From: Ctenosaura bakeri
Lineage: Eukaryota; Chordata; Lepidosauria; Squamata; Iguanidae
Length of the DNA stretch: 64,000 nucleotides
Direction of reading: 5' to 3'
NCBI GenBank assembly: GCA_948474755.1
Contig: CAOLHI010000963.1
Coordinates: forward strand, 310,001 to 374,000
Shown piece by piece: positions 21,843-32,426 of the stretch; positions within the stretch are counted from its first letter, which is position 1; each line of letters opens with the position of its first letter. Position numbers and translations under genes: made by a program. The notes below the pieces were generated by a model. The model was given only the letters and a program-made list of their open reading frames with translations. It did no database searches and had not been told where the DNA came from.

Positions 21843-22102
21843 GATACAGAGAATAAAATACGTGAAGCAAAACGGAAAGAGTTGACCATGTTCAGCCTGG
21901 TGAAAAGAAGACTGAGTGGTGACACAATTGTACTCTTTCTAAAGGGCTGTCATAGAGGGGATGCTGCAGACTTGCTCTCTGCTTCCCTGGAAGGCAGGAC
22001 CAAATCTAATGGTTTTAAGTTACAAGACAGCAGATTTCAATTCAACATTAGAAGATTAGAAGGAACTTTTTGATGGTAAGCTTGGTTCAGTAGTGGAATC
22101 AA
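21843..22102 (+). mobile_element. Older CR1 LINE, segment 2 of 3
   Basis: The plus strand resumes as ENKIREAKRKELTMFSLVKR, then RLSGDTIVLFLKGCH and SNGFKLQDSRFQFNIRRLEG, collinear with the CR1 ORF2 end. It stops at 'cagtagtggaatcaa', which resumes at 23981 after the Bov-B insertion. Confidence 0.88.
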
Positions 22103-23980
22103 TTTTTACGTTAACTGCCATCAAGTTAACTTTGACTTATGATGGCCCCAATAAATGAGACACTTCCAAGTCACCCTGTCATCAATAGCCCTGCTCAGGT
22201 CTTGCAGACTCAAAGCTGTGATTTCCTTCATTGAGTCTATCTATCTGTAATGCAGTCTTCCTCTTTTCCTGCTGTCTTCTGCCCTACCAAGAAGAATTGT
22301 CTTTTCTACTGAGTTGTGTCTTCTCATGATATGCCCAAAGTACAACAGTCTCAGTTTAATCATCTTGGCTTCTAGGAAGAAGTGAGTCTTGATTTACTCT
22401 AGGACCCATTTTATTTGTCTTTTTAACAGTTCATGTTACTCATAGAACTCTTCTCCAGCACTAAGCTTCAAAGGAGTTGAGTTTCTTCCCATCAGCTTTC
22501 TTCACTTTCCAGTTTTCACAACCATACATAAAAATTGGACACACAATGGCATGGACAATCATGACTTTAGTATTCAATAATACAACTTTACACTTCAGGA
22601 TCTTGTCTAGTTCCTTCATAGCTGTCCTTCAAGGTCCAAGTCTTTTTCTATTTCTTGACTACAGTCCTCCGTTTGATTAATGAGTGAGCAAAGGTATGGA
22701 AAATCTTGAATTATTTCAATGTCTTCATTGTCTGCTTTAAAGTTGTTTAAATCATCTGTGGTCATACTTTTATTTTCTTAATGTTCAACTGTAAACCTGC
22801 CTCTGCTCTTTCTTCCTTGACTTTCCTCAGTAATCATTCCAACCCTTTGCCATTTTCTGCTAGTAGTATGGTTTCATCTTAAATTGTTGATGTTCCGTCC
22901 TCCAATTTTAAGCCTCCTTCCACCAAGGTTAAGCCTGTTTTATGTATGAAATGTTCATAATACAAGTCAAACAGACAAGGTAATAAAATGCAGCTTCGTC
23001 TGGTCCCTTGCCAATTGGAAACCATTCCATTTCTCTACATGCTGTCCTGCTGGTAGGTTCTTAACCTGAGGACAGGTTATGCATCAGAACAATCAAATGT
23101 TGTGCACGCCCATTTATTTAAGAGTGAGCCAAAGTTTTTCATGATCAATACAATTAAAGGCTTTGCTGTAATCTATAAAGCACAGGATGATTTTCTTTCG
23201 AAATTCTTTGGTGCCCTCCATTACCAAATGTATGTGTGCATTATCAAATGTATGTTTGCAGCATGATTGCTAGTGCCTCTTCCTTTCCTAAATCCAACTT
23301 GGACATCTGTCATTTCTTGCTCCATATATGTAGAAGCCTTTGTTGTAGAATTTTGAACATCACTTTGCTTGCATGAGAAATTAATGCTATGTTCCTGTAG
23401 CTACTGCGATTGCCGGCATACCCTTTCTTGGGAACTAGAATGTATATGGAGCATTTCTAATCTTTGGGTCATTGTTTTGTTTTCCATAGCTGTTGACAGA
23501 TTTTAGCTGGAACTAGAACATATTCTGTCTCTGTAGCTTGAAGCATCCCTATTGGTATGCCATCTCTTTCTGGAGATATATTTCTCTCAGGTGCTCTGAG
23601 AGTGCTTTCACTTCACTTTCTAAAATTGTGAGATCATCTTCAAATAGCTCTTCCTTGAATGAATCTGTCATCCTTTCATCTCTTATATCATTCTTCAGTG
23701 TATTATTTCCATCAGCTTTTCATTTGTAATTGGTCATGTAAGGTATTCCCCTGCTAGTAGTATAGCACCCCACTCTTGGTTTAAATTTCCCTTTGATTCC
23801 ATGGATCTTGTGAAAGAGTTCTCTTGTTCTTCCTTTTTTTGTAGTCATTGTTGTCATCTTCTGTTCCTCTGCATTGATTATTATGTTAGTTCTCTTTGTG
23901 TGCACAAATCACTGAATAGTTGCAGTCAGGGTTCTCACCCTATATCTGTCACCTTTTACTTTTGCTTCTTATCTGTCCCT
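22103..23980 (-). mobile_element. Bov-B (RTE-clade) LINE, 5'-truncated 1.88 kb copy
   Basis: The plus-strand text is the reverse complement of a Bov-B ORF and 3' end: 'ccctgctcaggtcttgcaga', 'cttctcatgatatgcccaaa', 'gctttgctgtaatctataaa' and 'attgttttgttttccatagc' occur in the expected order. The full Bov-B protein has endonuclease and reverse-transcriptase domains; this part covers mainly reverse transcriptase and what follows it. The frame is destroyed by many stops and indels. The 3' end is at low coordinates. Flanks AATCAA (22097-22102) and AACCAA (23981-23986) are a plausible 6-bp target duplication with one change. Bov-B is the partner that mobilises Sauria SINEs, of which this window has many. 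Confidence 0.92.
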
Positions 23981-24140
23981 AACCAACTACCTTGAGAGAT
24001 AGTGAGGTCTCTTTCTCTGAATGTCGTCAAAACAAGACTGGACAGCTACCTACTGGGAATGCTCTAGCTGGAGATCTTGCACTGAATGAGGCACTGAATT
24101 CAATTGCCTATGGGGCCCCTTCCAACTCTATTATTCTATG
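23981..24140 (+). mobile_element. Older CR1 LINE, segment 3 of 3 and 3' end
   Basis: 'ctaccttgagagatagtgag' continues the CR1 coding end broken off at 22102. It is followed by 'agactggacagctacctact', 'gggaatgctctagctggaga' and the terminal 'ccttccaactctattattct' with ATTCTATG. This completes the element that starts at 20990. Confidence 0.85.
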
Positions 24141-24335
24141 CTGTTGTTGTTATGTGTCTTCATGTCATTTCCGATTTATGATGACCCTAAGGAGAACCTA
24201 TCACAGGTTTTCTGCAGGCTAAGAGTGTGTGATGCACCAAAGGTCATCCAGTGGGTTTCTATGTCTGAGTGGGGAATTGAACCCTGGTCTTCAGGACTGT
24301 AGTTGAAAGCTCAAACTGCTATACCATGCTGGCTC
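24141..24335 (-). mobile_element. Sauria SINE at the CR1 3' end
   Basis: CTGTTGTTGTTATG tail, then 'catttccgatttatgatgac', 'ctaaggagaacctatcacag', 'gggaattgaaccctggtctt' (box B complement) and 'tgctataccatgctggctct' (head complement). TTCTATG flanks it on both sides (24134-24140 and 24336-24342). Because TTCTATG is also the CR1 terminal repeat unit, the duplication is suggestive, not proof. Confidence 0.9.
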
Positions 24336-24344
24336 TTCTATGAT

Positions 24345-26195
24345 TCCATACTCTGTAAATAATCGCTGGCAAAACACTTCATATGTTGATGTGCACGAGT
24401 GGGAGTAGAGGACAAGTGTATAGTGGGGAGAGAGATGCTGGAGTGGCCCTACACAATTTTTTCTTTTACTTGCCCGTTACAGGCATGCTATGGTTATCCA
24501 CAAAGGTTATCCATGAAGGGATTCAAAAAGGTCTATTTGCTGCACATATTTTAGGCAAGTGAAGAGACCATTTAAGGTACAGGCCTATCTGGCCCACAGA
24601 GGATCAGAATGAGGCCCACAAAAATTCCCAGGTGATCACACCCCTCTGTCCAGCCTGTCCTCTTGTATCTTTGAGGGTAGGTGTGTGTGTGTGGGGGGGA
24701 GAATGCAGTCAATGTCATCTTTGTTCACTAACATCATCTAGCCTGGGATGACTATAAAAATCAGTAAAGTGGCTCCAACTCAAAACTGGATTCTCACCCC
24801 GTTCTTAGATCACACACTGGAATATGTGTTAGCCTTTATATGTCTGTTACATTGTTCATCATTAACAATTAACAACTGATTCTGCAAAGAAAATTGAAAG
24901 CCAAAGTGTCTAATACTTTTTTTGAAAAATTAAAGTGCATATTTTGATATTTTACCTCCAAGCAGAATGACAAAACAGAGTTCCAGCTTTCATTCTCAAT
25001 GCCTTGTCTTTGTTCAGTAAAAACCAGTCCCCCAGTGCTTTTTCTTTTGTCTAGACAAGAGCAATTTATGAACACAAGCCAAAGGTTTTGGTGAGGCAAC
25101 GTTAGGAAGAAAATCAAGGTCATGTTCATCAAGCTTGCAAGATAAGCGACAGTTCACACACAGGGCAAGTGGAGATATATATAGAAAATGTGGCAATATA
25201 AGCAAATAGATGGTGAGGCTTAATAAAGAAGGAAATATATCAAAAGTCAATCACAGCTGCTCAAAAATGTCTGTTAACATATCATGCAAAGCTCCCTACT
25301 TGAAGCAAATTTCATTGTTCTTGTATTTCCCAGCTGAGCTTCTTTTGTTATGCTTTTTTTTTCTTTGCTCAAAGCATTCACAAAGAGATTCTGAAACAGC
25401 AAAGGGGCTTCTCAAAAGCTAAATGTGCAATAACTTCTCTGGAGCATAATGCCTCTTCATACATAACATTTGAAGAAGCATGCCAAAGATATTCTAAATG
25501 AGGGATGAGGATAGCAACGGATATTGATTTTGTAGCCTTTTTTTGCACCACTCAAGACTCAAGAAGAAATCAATTTGCCCCAAGAGTTTGCACACTGGTG
25601 AGGTTTATGGGGTATTTTGGGGAATTAAAGCATGCACAAAATAAAGTGCACATGCCAAATGTGAATGGCTAACATGCACAAAATTGCAAACGTGAACACA
25701 AGCACACATTAGTTAAAAGAAAAAGGAATGTGCTTACTCTGTAAAATGTGTCAGTAAAGGCCCCATGTTAGGAAAAAATGCATTTAACATTTCCTTGAAA
25801 AAAACAATAATAAAGCCATACAAAATCTCATGACCCAAAACAAAATATAGGGGGGAGAAAATTCAGGTAGGATTGCAGAAAACAATGAAATGGAGACAAG
25901 GTACCATTTTTGAGCTGAAGGCTATACTGACTCCAGGCCAGCATTGTGGGGGATATAAATCAACAATGTGTGAGGCCATAGCCCAATTGCTCACATGGAC
26001 CCCCCAAATATATAATGAGCCATTTTCTTGGGAGCTGGCTCCATACAACTGCTGAGGCAGGGAAGACAGAATTGCTTCTTCTGGAAGCATCGCTTCAAGG
26101 CTTCAAACACCTTGGCAGGAAGTTAGCTCATTCTCACCTTTCCTCTTTTTTACAAGGGGCCTCATAGGCCATGAAATCCACACTCACATCTACTC
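24345..26195. other. 1.85 kb without a recognised gene or repeat
   Basis: A short GT tract with a G run lies near 24680-24702. No repeat family or supported exon was seen. Confidence 0.4.
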
Positions 26196-26199
26196 AATG

Positions 26200-26335
26200 C
26201 TGTAAATCCAGATAAAGCATCCCCAGCAGGTAACCATCCAGCATCCTTTTGAAGACATTCCAGAGAAAGAGACTCCACCAACTTTCTAGGTAACTGATTC
26301 TATTGCCAACCAGCTCTTGGGTAAGGAAAGGACAC
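26200..26335 (-). mobile_element. CR1-type LINE 3' fragment
   Basis: 'gataaagcatccccagcagg', 'aaccatccagcatccttttg' and 'aaagagactccaccaacttt' follow the reverse-complemented CR1 ORF2 end. Diverged. Confidence 0.65.
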
Positions 26336-26610
26336 CTGGAGCCTCTTCTGGGAGCAGGGGGGTTGAGAGGGTTTATGGGCTAGATAAGGAAGCAGGTCTG
26401 ATTTGGCATGTGGAATGAGGCTTTCCCATCCCATTTCTGGACATAAATGGCTGAAAACATAAAGTCCAAATGTTACAAATAGGCATGTGAAAAAATTTCA
26501 TTGTTTCCAAGATTTTTCCCAAATTGGTCACATCAACACGATGAGATTTCTCAGCAAGAATTCTTAAACTGTATCAAGGAATCTTGGTTCTAGCATGCGG
26601 TGCAAAAGTG

Positions 26611-26638
26611 TTGTGTGTGTGTGTGTGTGTGTGTGTGC
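26611..26638. repeat. (GT)n microsatellite
   Basis: About 13 GT units end directly at a Bov-B-type tail. Confidence 0.95.
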
Positions 26639-26745
26639 GTTTTCAAGTCTCCTGTTGACTTATGGTGATCTCATGAATTTCATAGGACTTTCTTAGGCAA
26701 GGAAAATGCAGAGATGGTTTTGCCCGTTCCTTCCACTGAAAAATT
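26639..26745 (-). mobile_element. Bov-B-type 3' tail
   Basis: 'ttcaagtctcctgttgactt', 'tcatgaatttcataggactt' and 'gttttgcccgttccttccac' match the tail of the 5S-headed SINE at 32.7 kb in reverse. The upstream head is absent. Confidence 0.7.
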
Positions 26746-26764
26746 TCATACGCTTCAATTATCC

Positions 26765-27095
26765 TGATTTGGCAGGAATAGTCCTGATTAATCCTGTTTT
26801 CCCATTTTTCAGCCACTTTTAAAATGTCCCCATCTCTCTCATCCTCTCATTTTCCCCTCAGCTAACTTCAAAGTTCAACTTTGAACTTGCTACAAACAGT
26901 TCAAAGTGGAAAAGGAGTTTGCACTTAGTTGAATCAGCAGGTGGAGAGGAGACAATGGAGTGGAATCTTGTTTCTCCCAGCAAAAGCAAACTGCTACAGC
27001 CACTTCTGGCTTGGCTATTCTGCCTTATTAATGTCTGCCTTCCAGACCACACCCTGATGTTCCCAGTCTGCATCTGTGAAATATAGAAGGGTATG
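26765..27095 (-). repeat. Unclassified dispersed repeat, copy A
   Basis: The block runs from 'cctgatttggcaggaatagt' through a pyrimidine-rich stretch, 'gagtttgcacttagttgaat', 'agcaaaagcaaactgctaca' and 'accctgatgttcccagtctg'. The same ordered text occurs at 50.6 kb and in two pieces at 33.9 and 34.8 kb. The true orientation is unknown; the strand given is arbitrary. No RNA polymerase III box, inverted ends or coding frame was recognised. Confidence 0.7.
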
Positions 27096-27099
27096 AAGT

Positions 27100-27965
27100 A
27101 TATTTTTTCATGATGTGTTTTCCTTCATTTTTGCCAATTATAAATGTAATTGTACAAAATTTCCAAGTAAAATAGGCTTTTCTGTTTGAAGTTAATACTG
27201 GGATTTTCCTATAGGATGGCCCTTTGATTCACACTGTCCAGAATGCACACTATGTTATCTAGTTTCCACAGCCAAGATGGCAACAATTATCACATTCCCC
27301 CATACTCAGCATTTTTCTAAAAACACATATACAGACACACATTTCATGCCAAAAATGAATGTACTATTTTCTTTGAGGGGAAAAAAGAAAGAAATTCTCA
27401 AATTTCATCATTTGGCAGTGAAGAGTTCCCCCCACACACACACACACACAATATTTACCTCACAAAGCTCACCATATAATTAGGATGTACATCCTTAGCA
27501 ACAAATGTGAATGGTTTCAAGTATATATAACAGATATGTTCAGAGGAGAACTGGAACTGATTCTTTTTATGAGCAAACCTTGGATTCCTGCTGTGTAATA
27601 CATGAAACAACTCTTAAGTCTTAATGTAGCCAAATTAAAATGCAGCATAGTACTGCAGAGATGAGACTGAGGACAGTAAGTGCAGCATACTTCTATCACC
27701 CATGGGAGCAATAAAAATCATATTTTGATATATAGTTCAAATGCACAGTCCTTTCAAGAACCATGACACCGACTTTTGAGAAGTATAAAATTGATGTGGC
27801 CATCTGGCTTGAAGAAACAGAAACAGAACCAAGACATTTTCTGCCCAAAGCAAAGGACAAGATGGCACCACCTTCATTTCAAATACAGAAGGCAATCAGA
27901 TTAGCAGCTGAATCTTGCTTCAGCACCACAATGGGATAATGTTGCTTATCTATTGTGGTAGTATA
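27100..27965. other. No recognisable gene; (CA)n at about 27432-27450
   Basis: Apart from the short CA tract there is no recognised repeat or coding signal. Confidence 0.45.
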
Positions 27966-27969
27966 GGAG

Positions 27970-28056
27970 GTGTAGAAAGGATTGTCCAAGCAGGGATTTA
28001 AACCCTTGTCTCCAAAGTTGTAGTCCAACACTCACATCACACTGTCTCGCCTAGAT
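27970..28056 (-). mobile_element. SINE head fragment (Sauria or MIR type)
   Basis: 'gcagggatttaaacccttgt' (box B complement), then 'ctccaaagttgtagtccaac' and 'actcacatcacac' give the reversed tRNA-like head. The tail is too diverged to choose the family. Confidence 0.55.
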
Positions 28057-28239
28057 AATTTATGAAAATTGCTGAGGTAAGATGTAAGACTTCCATTTCA
28101 GAAGATTTTAAAAGGTGACTAGGCAAATTTTATGAAGGCTATCTCTGTCCCACCTCCATGTTCAGAGGCAGAATGTTAGTTGACTTCCTTGGCTTTCTTG
28201 CCTATTGTCCTTTATTCACCTAACATAAGGTAATAACTT

Positions 28240-28300
28240 AGCCTTGTACACATTTATTCAGTAATAAGTCCCATAAAAGTAGGTCTTACTTCCATTTAGA
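28240..28300. repeat. Fragment of a TAAGTCCCAT-type palindromic repeat
   Basis: 'tattcagtaataagtcccat' faces 'agtaggtcttacttccattt'. This is the arm pattern of a widespread sauropsid small palindromic repeat. Confidence 0.4.
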
Positions 28301-28302
28301 GA

Positions 28303-28362
28303 ACTGCATGATATAATGGTTGTGTGTTCAACCATGATTCCAGGAAACCAGGGTTCAACTCT
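28303..28362 (+). mobile_element. Sauria-type SINE head fragment
   Basis: 'catgatataatggttgtgtg' is followed by 'ggaaaccagggttcaactct'. These are box A and box B equivalents, and the piece is cut just before a second head begins. Confidence 0.6.
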
Positions 28363-28517
28363 CTGCCAGCATGGTATAGTGGTTTGAGTGTCAGACCAGG
28401 ACTGTGGGACACTGTTCACCCAGCTTGTTGGGGGCATGTATAGAAATGTCTCGAAATACATGCTATTTGTAAGTTGTTCGCCGCCTCGATCCATATGGAG
28501 AGGCGGGATACAAATAA

Positions 28518-28574
<57 letters not shown>

Positions 28575-28707
28575 TCACTGGGTGACCTTGGGTTAGTCAT
28601 ATTCTCTCAGATTAAGAGGAAAACTACTGCAAATTCCCTGAATAAATTTTTTAAAAAATCCTAAGTTAGGGTCACCATAACTCAGTCAAGTTGAAGACAC
28701 ATAACTA
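28363..28707 (+). mobile_element. Sauria SINE interrupted by another SINE
   Basis: The head GCCAGCATGGTATAGTGGTT runs to 'gactgtgggacact' (28413). The body resumes at 28575 with 'tcactgggtgaccttgggtt' and ends 'aactcagtcaagttgaagac'. About 40 bp of the expected SINE, including box B, are missing at the junction. Confidence 0.8.
28414..28574 (+). mobile_element. 5'-truncated tRNA-headed SINE with long (AAT)n tail
   Basis: It starts within the linker ('cacccagcttgttgggggca') and ends with 'gttgttcgccgcctcgatcc' and GGAGAGGCGGGATACAAATA. A perfect (AAT)n tract of about 18 units follows. The tail is nearly identical to the tails at 12.34 and 18.4 kb, suggesting a young insertion. Confidence 0.85.
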
Positions 28708-28892
28708 ACTTCCACATGTGTCTACATGATTATGACCCAATTAAAAAAAAATCCTGAATTCTTAAAATGGGACTCAACCCAGGTAAATGTGCATGAAATT
28801 GAAACCTCAGATTTATATCCTGATCTCAATTACCTATATCTGAAAAGGCCCACCAATGTAATACACTTCATACTTTACTTCAAAAAGTAATT

Positions 28893-28988
28893 CAAAATTA
28901 CTTTTTGGATTGCAGCTCCTAGAATCCCCCAGGCAGCTTGGCCAGTTCCCATGCTGGCTGAGGGATACTGGGAGCTATAATCCCAAAA
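28893..28988. repeat. Small palindromic element
   Basis: 'ttggattgcagctcctagaa' on the left faces 'tactgggagctataatccca' on the right across 'gcagcttggccagttcccat'. This resembles lizard small MITEs with CTCCCAGAAT arms. Confidence 0.5.
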
Positions 28989-28989
28989 A

Positions 28990-29360
28990 TGCAGCTTCCG
29001 TACACCCTTAATGTATTTATTTCCCTCTGTAAAGTGTTCAAGAGCCTGCAGGGAATGGCATCCAGGGGAGTCAGATGCATGCCCATTCAGCCACCATGTA
29101 GATCTAACCAACAATAATGTCATTAGGAACAGTCCTTACTTTCTCTGTTCAGTGTTCATCCAGGATAATCTAGGCAATAACAATACTTCAATCAATCAAG
29201 AAAAGATCATGAAGGACAGTGTTGTCTAAAGAAAGTGTTTAGAGCTTACAAGTGCTCACAATTGGTTTACCACGCCAGTTTTAATGAAAAGGGATTAACC
29301 GTGCCATATGGTGCCGTGACATTGTGATAGGAATTGCTGTGACTGTGGCACGAGACATTC
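28990..29360. other. No recognisable feature
   Basis: Nothing was recognised in this stretch. Confidence 0.4.
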
Positions 29361-29364
29361 ATTT

Positions 29365-29480
29365 ACATTGTTAAGAACATAAGAGCATAAGAACTTCCTT
29401 TCTACATCAGATGAAAGGTCCATGGAGGCCAACATTCCAGTTACTGCAGCAGCCAACTGGATGTCTTAGGAAACTAACAA
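29365..29480 (-). mobile_element. CR1-type LINE 3' fragment
   Basis: 'agaacataagagcataagaa' and 'cttcctttctacatcagatg' followed by 'aggccaacattccagttact' correspond to the reversed CR1/L3 3' end. Confidence 0.55.
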
Positions 29481-29484
29481 AGAT

Positions 29485-30425
29485 GATGATAATCCAATTT
29501 TTGTCTCTAGCATCTGATTAGCAGAGACTGTTTTATTTTGCTGTTACAGTCCTTAACAACCTCTGATGGCAAACCTGTGCTCTAGTCCATACTTTTAAGG
29601 AAATTTCAAAATATACTCTTTGTGACATGAATGATAATCTTCAGAATGGAGTGGTGGCATCTATGGAAGCATGACAGGTGCAAATCTAAGCATGGGTTTC
29701 TCTTTCTCTGCATAGGGCATTGCAGATATGAAGTCCTGCAAAGTTGGAATTAGCTCAACTCTTGATTTTTATTAGTATTACAACTGAGGGATTGCAGAGA
29801 ACTTTGTCTCAATTCATTTTGGGACCAGACATTATCCAAGGTGCATCTCCCAGAGCCAAATACTGACCCAAATGTAATTTGCATTAATATATTCAGAAGC
29901 TTGAAGCATAATTTGTGAACATCAAAATATGCATTTCATAGAATTTCTGTTTGAAAAATGCACAGTAATAATGTTTGCCCTTTAAACAAATACACCAACA
30001 AGGAGTAGACAATGGGAGAAAAATGCTTACATTTCAAAACTTTTCACAAAAGTGCATGAATTTAGAAAATTGCCCAAGAAGATACATATGAATTTCCAAT
30101 AAAGGGAAAAAAGCAATGCAATGTGTATTTGAATTTTAATGAGCTTTGAAGGTGAATTCAGAGAGACATGATAAGGCCAATGTTTTGCTCATTTGTGCAC
30201 GCCTATTACAAAAGTCAAGTGGCATTCTACTTGTATGTAATTATTACATTGTAATTATTATAGAGTAAGGATTACAAACTAAAGCTCTACAAAAACTTCA
30301 CATTCTCAGTTCTTGCACATAGACCTGAAGAAGCTAACATCCAGCACATCCAGAGCTTTATGTGTGGCAGATACATGTCTCCACCCTTTTGGTCAAAGTA
30401 AGCTCACAATGAGAGTAGTGACTTA
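29485..30425. other. No recognisable feature
   Basis: AT-rich sequence with no gene or repeat family identified. Confidence 0.4.
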
Positions 30426-30426
30426 C

Positions 30427-30554
30427 CCTTGAATTCTGTCTACATGGCCATTCCATGCTCTGCAGCAAGCAGGCAGAGTCAGAAAAGCATCTGGCTTCAG
30501 CCCCATAGCCAGACACACAATGATGACATCAATGCTGAGATCTGTGTGGGTCCT
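30427..30554 (-). other. Candidate internal exon, unidentified (low confidence)
   Basis: Read on the minus strand, a pyrimidine-rich acceptor (CCCTTCTGCCCCCAG) precedes a 128-base open stretch, phase 0 to phase 2. It ends AATTCAAGG before a strong donor, GTAAGT (30426-30421). The peptide begins RTHTDLSIDVIIVCLAMGLK and ends AWNGHVDRIQ. I do not recognise it and no partner exon was found. An internal CTTGCTGCAG could serve as an alternative acceptor. Chance occurrence is quite possible in 64 kb. Confidence 0.22.
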
Positions 30555-30559
30555 CTGGG

Positions 30560-31030
30560 GGCAGAAGGGCGGTCTCAACACTTCTGTAATCATTACGCAC
30601 TGCTCTGATCTGCCTACTTGCTGCATGGAGTGGCTGTTTAGGTTGGCTTAAAGGGCTTTACAGTAAGTTGGAGGATGGTTTTGGGTGCTGCGGAGAGAGG
30701 AAGGGAATACCAACCTTGCAGAGCCCCCAAAAAGGACATCCACATGTGTAAGGGACAGTTATCCATTCATAGGTCCTTAAAATTCTGACCTGGGTATATT
30801 TTGACATATTCGGAAGAATTAACATTTTTGATGAATTCCTCTCCATTCGGAATTATCCACAGCTGCTCTCAGATAAAAAGAATGGAAGAAAAAATCTCAG
30901 CAACAGAACCAGACTCAAAAGATCTCACTTGTGTGCTAGTTATAGATACCTGAAAGGAGGGAAATATGTATCCATACAGGCAACATCCCCATAATCTGGA
31001 ATGGTACAGTTCCCATAACATTGGATAATT
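30560..31030. other. No recognisable feature
   Basis: No repeat or gene was recognised. Confidence 0.4.
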
Positions 31031-31034
31031 TGAT

Positions 31035-31140
31035 TTTTTAAAATTCTTTTAAATTTTGAGATGCTTTGAGGCCCAATTTTGAATAAAAGGCAGGGTGTTA
31101 ATAAAGATAGCAACAACAACCACAACCACAACCACAACCA
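31035..31140 (+). mobile_element. L2/CR1-type 3' tail with (ACCACA)n
   Basis: 'ttgagatgctttgaggccca' and 'aaaaggcagggtgttaataa' form a LINE-like 3' terminus. It runs into an imperfect (AACCAC)n tract at 31111-31140. Confidence 0.5.
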
Positions 31141-31179
31141 GAGGCAAGCAGCTTGTATATTTGTTCCTTCTGTTCTATG

Positions 31180-31300
31180 TGAAACAATTCACATTTGTCT
31201 TTGTTGAGTTTCATTCTGCTTCCATGTGGCAAACTATCCAGTTCACCATCCTCTATGTTATCTTCTCCAAGGTGTCTTTGCACCCTCTGCTTCTGAGAAC
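31180..31300 (-). mobile_element. CR1-like ORF2 fragment (weak)
   Basis: The minus strand reads HGSRMKLNKDKCELFHIE, similar to the CR1 motif (N.DKCK..HLG) seen at 21.8 kb. Short and diverged. Confidence 0.3.
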
Positions 31301-31304
31301 CCAA

Positions 31305-32200
31305 GCATCCAATATTTCAGTGTTTTTTGGTCCTGATGCAATAGCACATAATTCCACAAGGACAGTTCAAGTGTATTCCCTCACTTCCTTTCCATAATTG
31401 AAAGACTGGATTATTTCCATGGTGAAAAAGCTCTCTTGGCAAAGAAAGGCTCTTGTCCCCAAAGAAAGTATACTTTGCAGGAAATCATACGGAAGGCAAT
31501 AAGGGCATCTTCACAGTAGTAATTCAAGGATGTATGTTTTCAGGGCTTTCACATTTGATGATGGAAGCATTTAAACTGTATTTTGTCAAAATCATGTATC
31601 TTAATAAATCTTTACATATATAGAATTCTTTTTAAAAACATACACAGTGCATACTGTATTCTAGTGAAAAAAATGGTGAATCCATACACCAGGATATGGT
31701 GCTTTACTTTCATGTTTTATTGTAGGATCCACAGAGAATTGATCTACAAGAATGTAACCTGACATTTTTCACCTGCAGAATTGTAAATGATTTCCCCAGA
31801 CTTCTGCCGCTTGCTGCATTTTTGTTTGTTTTTCAACAGATAAAAATGACTAAGGCAAATATTATTTCATGAAATAGATTCATTTTTTGCAGCAGGGTAC
31901 TTTTCTGCACCAGCCAATAGGGGGTACTAGAGCAACAACAATAGCAATCCCATGCCTTTTTTTTTTTTTTAACAATGATGCTAAGAGGCAGACGTGGTAC
32001 ACTCTGGTTGTCAATTGTTGGCCCAGTTAGGGGTGGGAATTCTAGTGAATTCAGGAAATAAGTATGTGTTAAACTCTTCCTCTAATCCTATAATCTCTAC
32101 CATGAATCATCAATACACTGAAATTCTCATGTGGTCAGAAAATACCTCCACAACTCACTCAAAGCATGTGTTTTCGTATCCTGGGGCATCAAGGTCAATC
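31305..32200. other. No recognisable feature
   Basis: A T run lies at 31958-31971. No gene or repeat family was identified. Confidence 0.4.
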
Positions 32201-32206
32201 CTACTG

Positions 32207-32405
32207 ATGTAGTATAGCAGTTAAGGGACTGAATTACAAATCAGAAAATTTCCAGGTAGTCTTAGGCAAGTCACTTTTTCTCAGCTTCTGGCCATTTCCC
32301 ATTAACCTAAGGGGGATAATAATGCTCACTAATATTACAGAGTTGTTGTAAGGATGACAATTAGATAATACATGTGAAGAGCTTTGAACTCTTGAAAAAA
32401 TACAT
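32207..32405 (+). mobile_element. MIR-type SINE, near full length
   Basis: The head 'gtagtatagcagttaaggga' is followed by 'aggcaagtcactttttctca', 'gggggataataatgctcact' and 'gttgtaaggatgacaattag', the full MIR order including the 3' core and 'gaagagctttgaact'. Confidence 0.65.
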
Positions 32406-32426
32406 GGAAATATATCAGTAAAAAGG

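Noticed and set aside
28258..28578. Poly-tyrosine frame
   Set aside because: It is the translation of the (AAT)n SINE tail.
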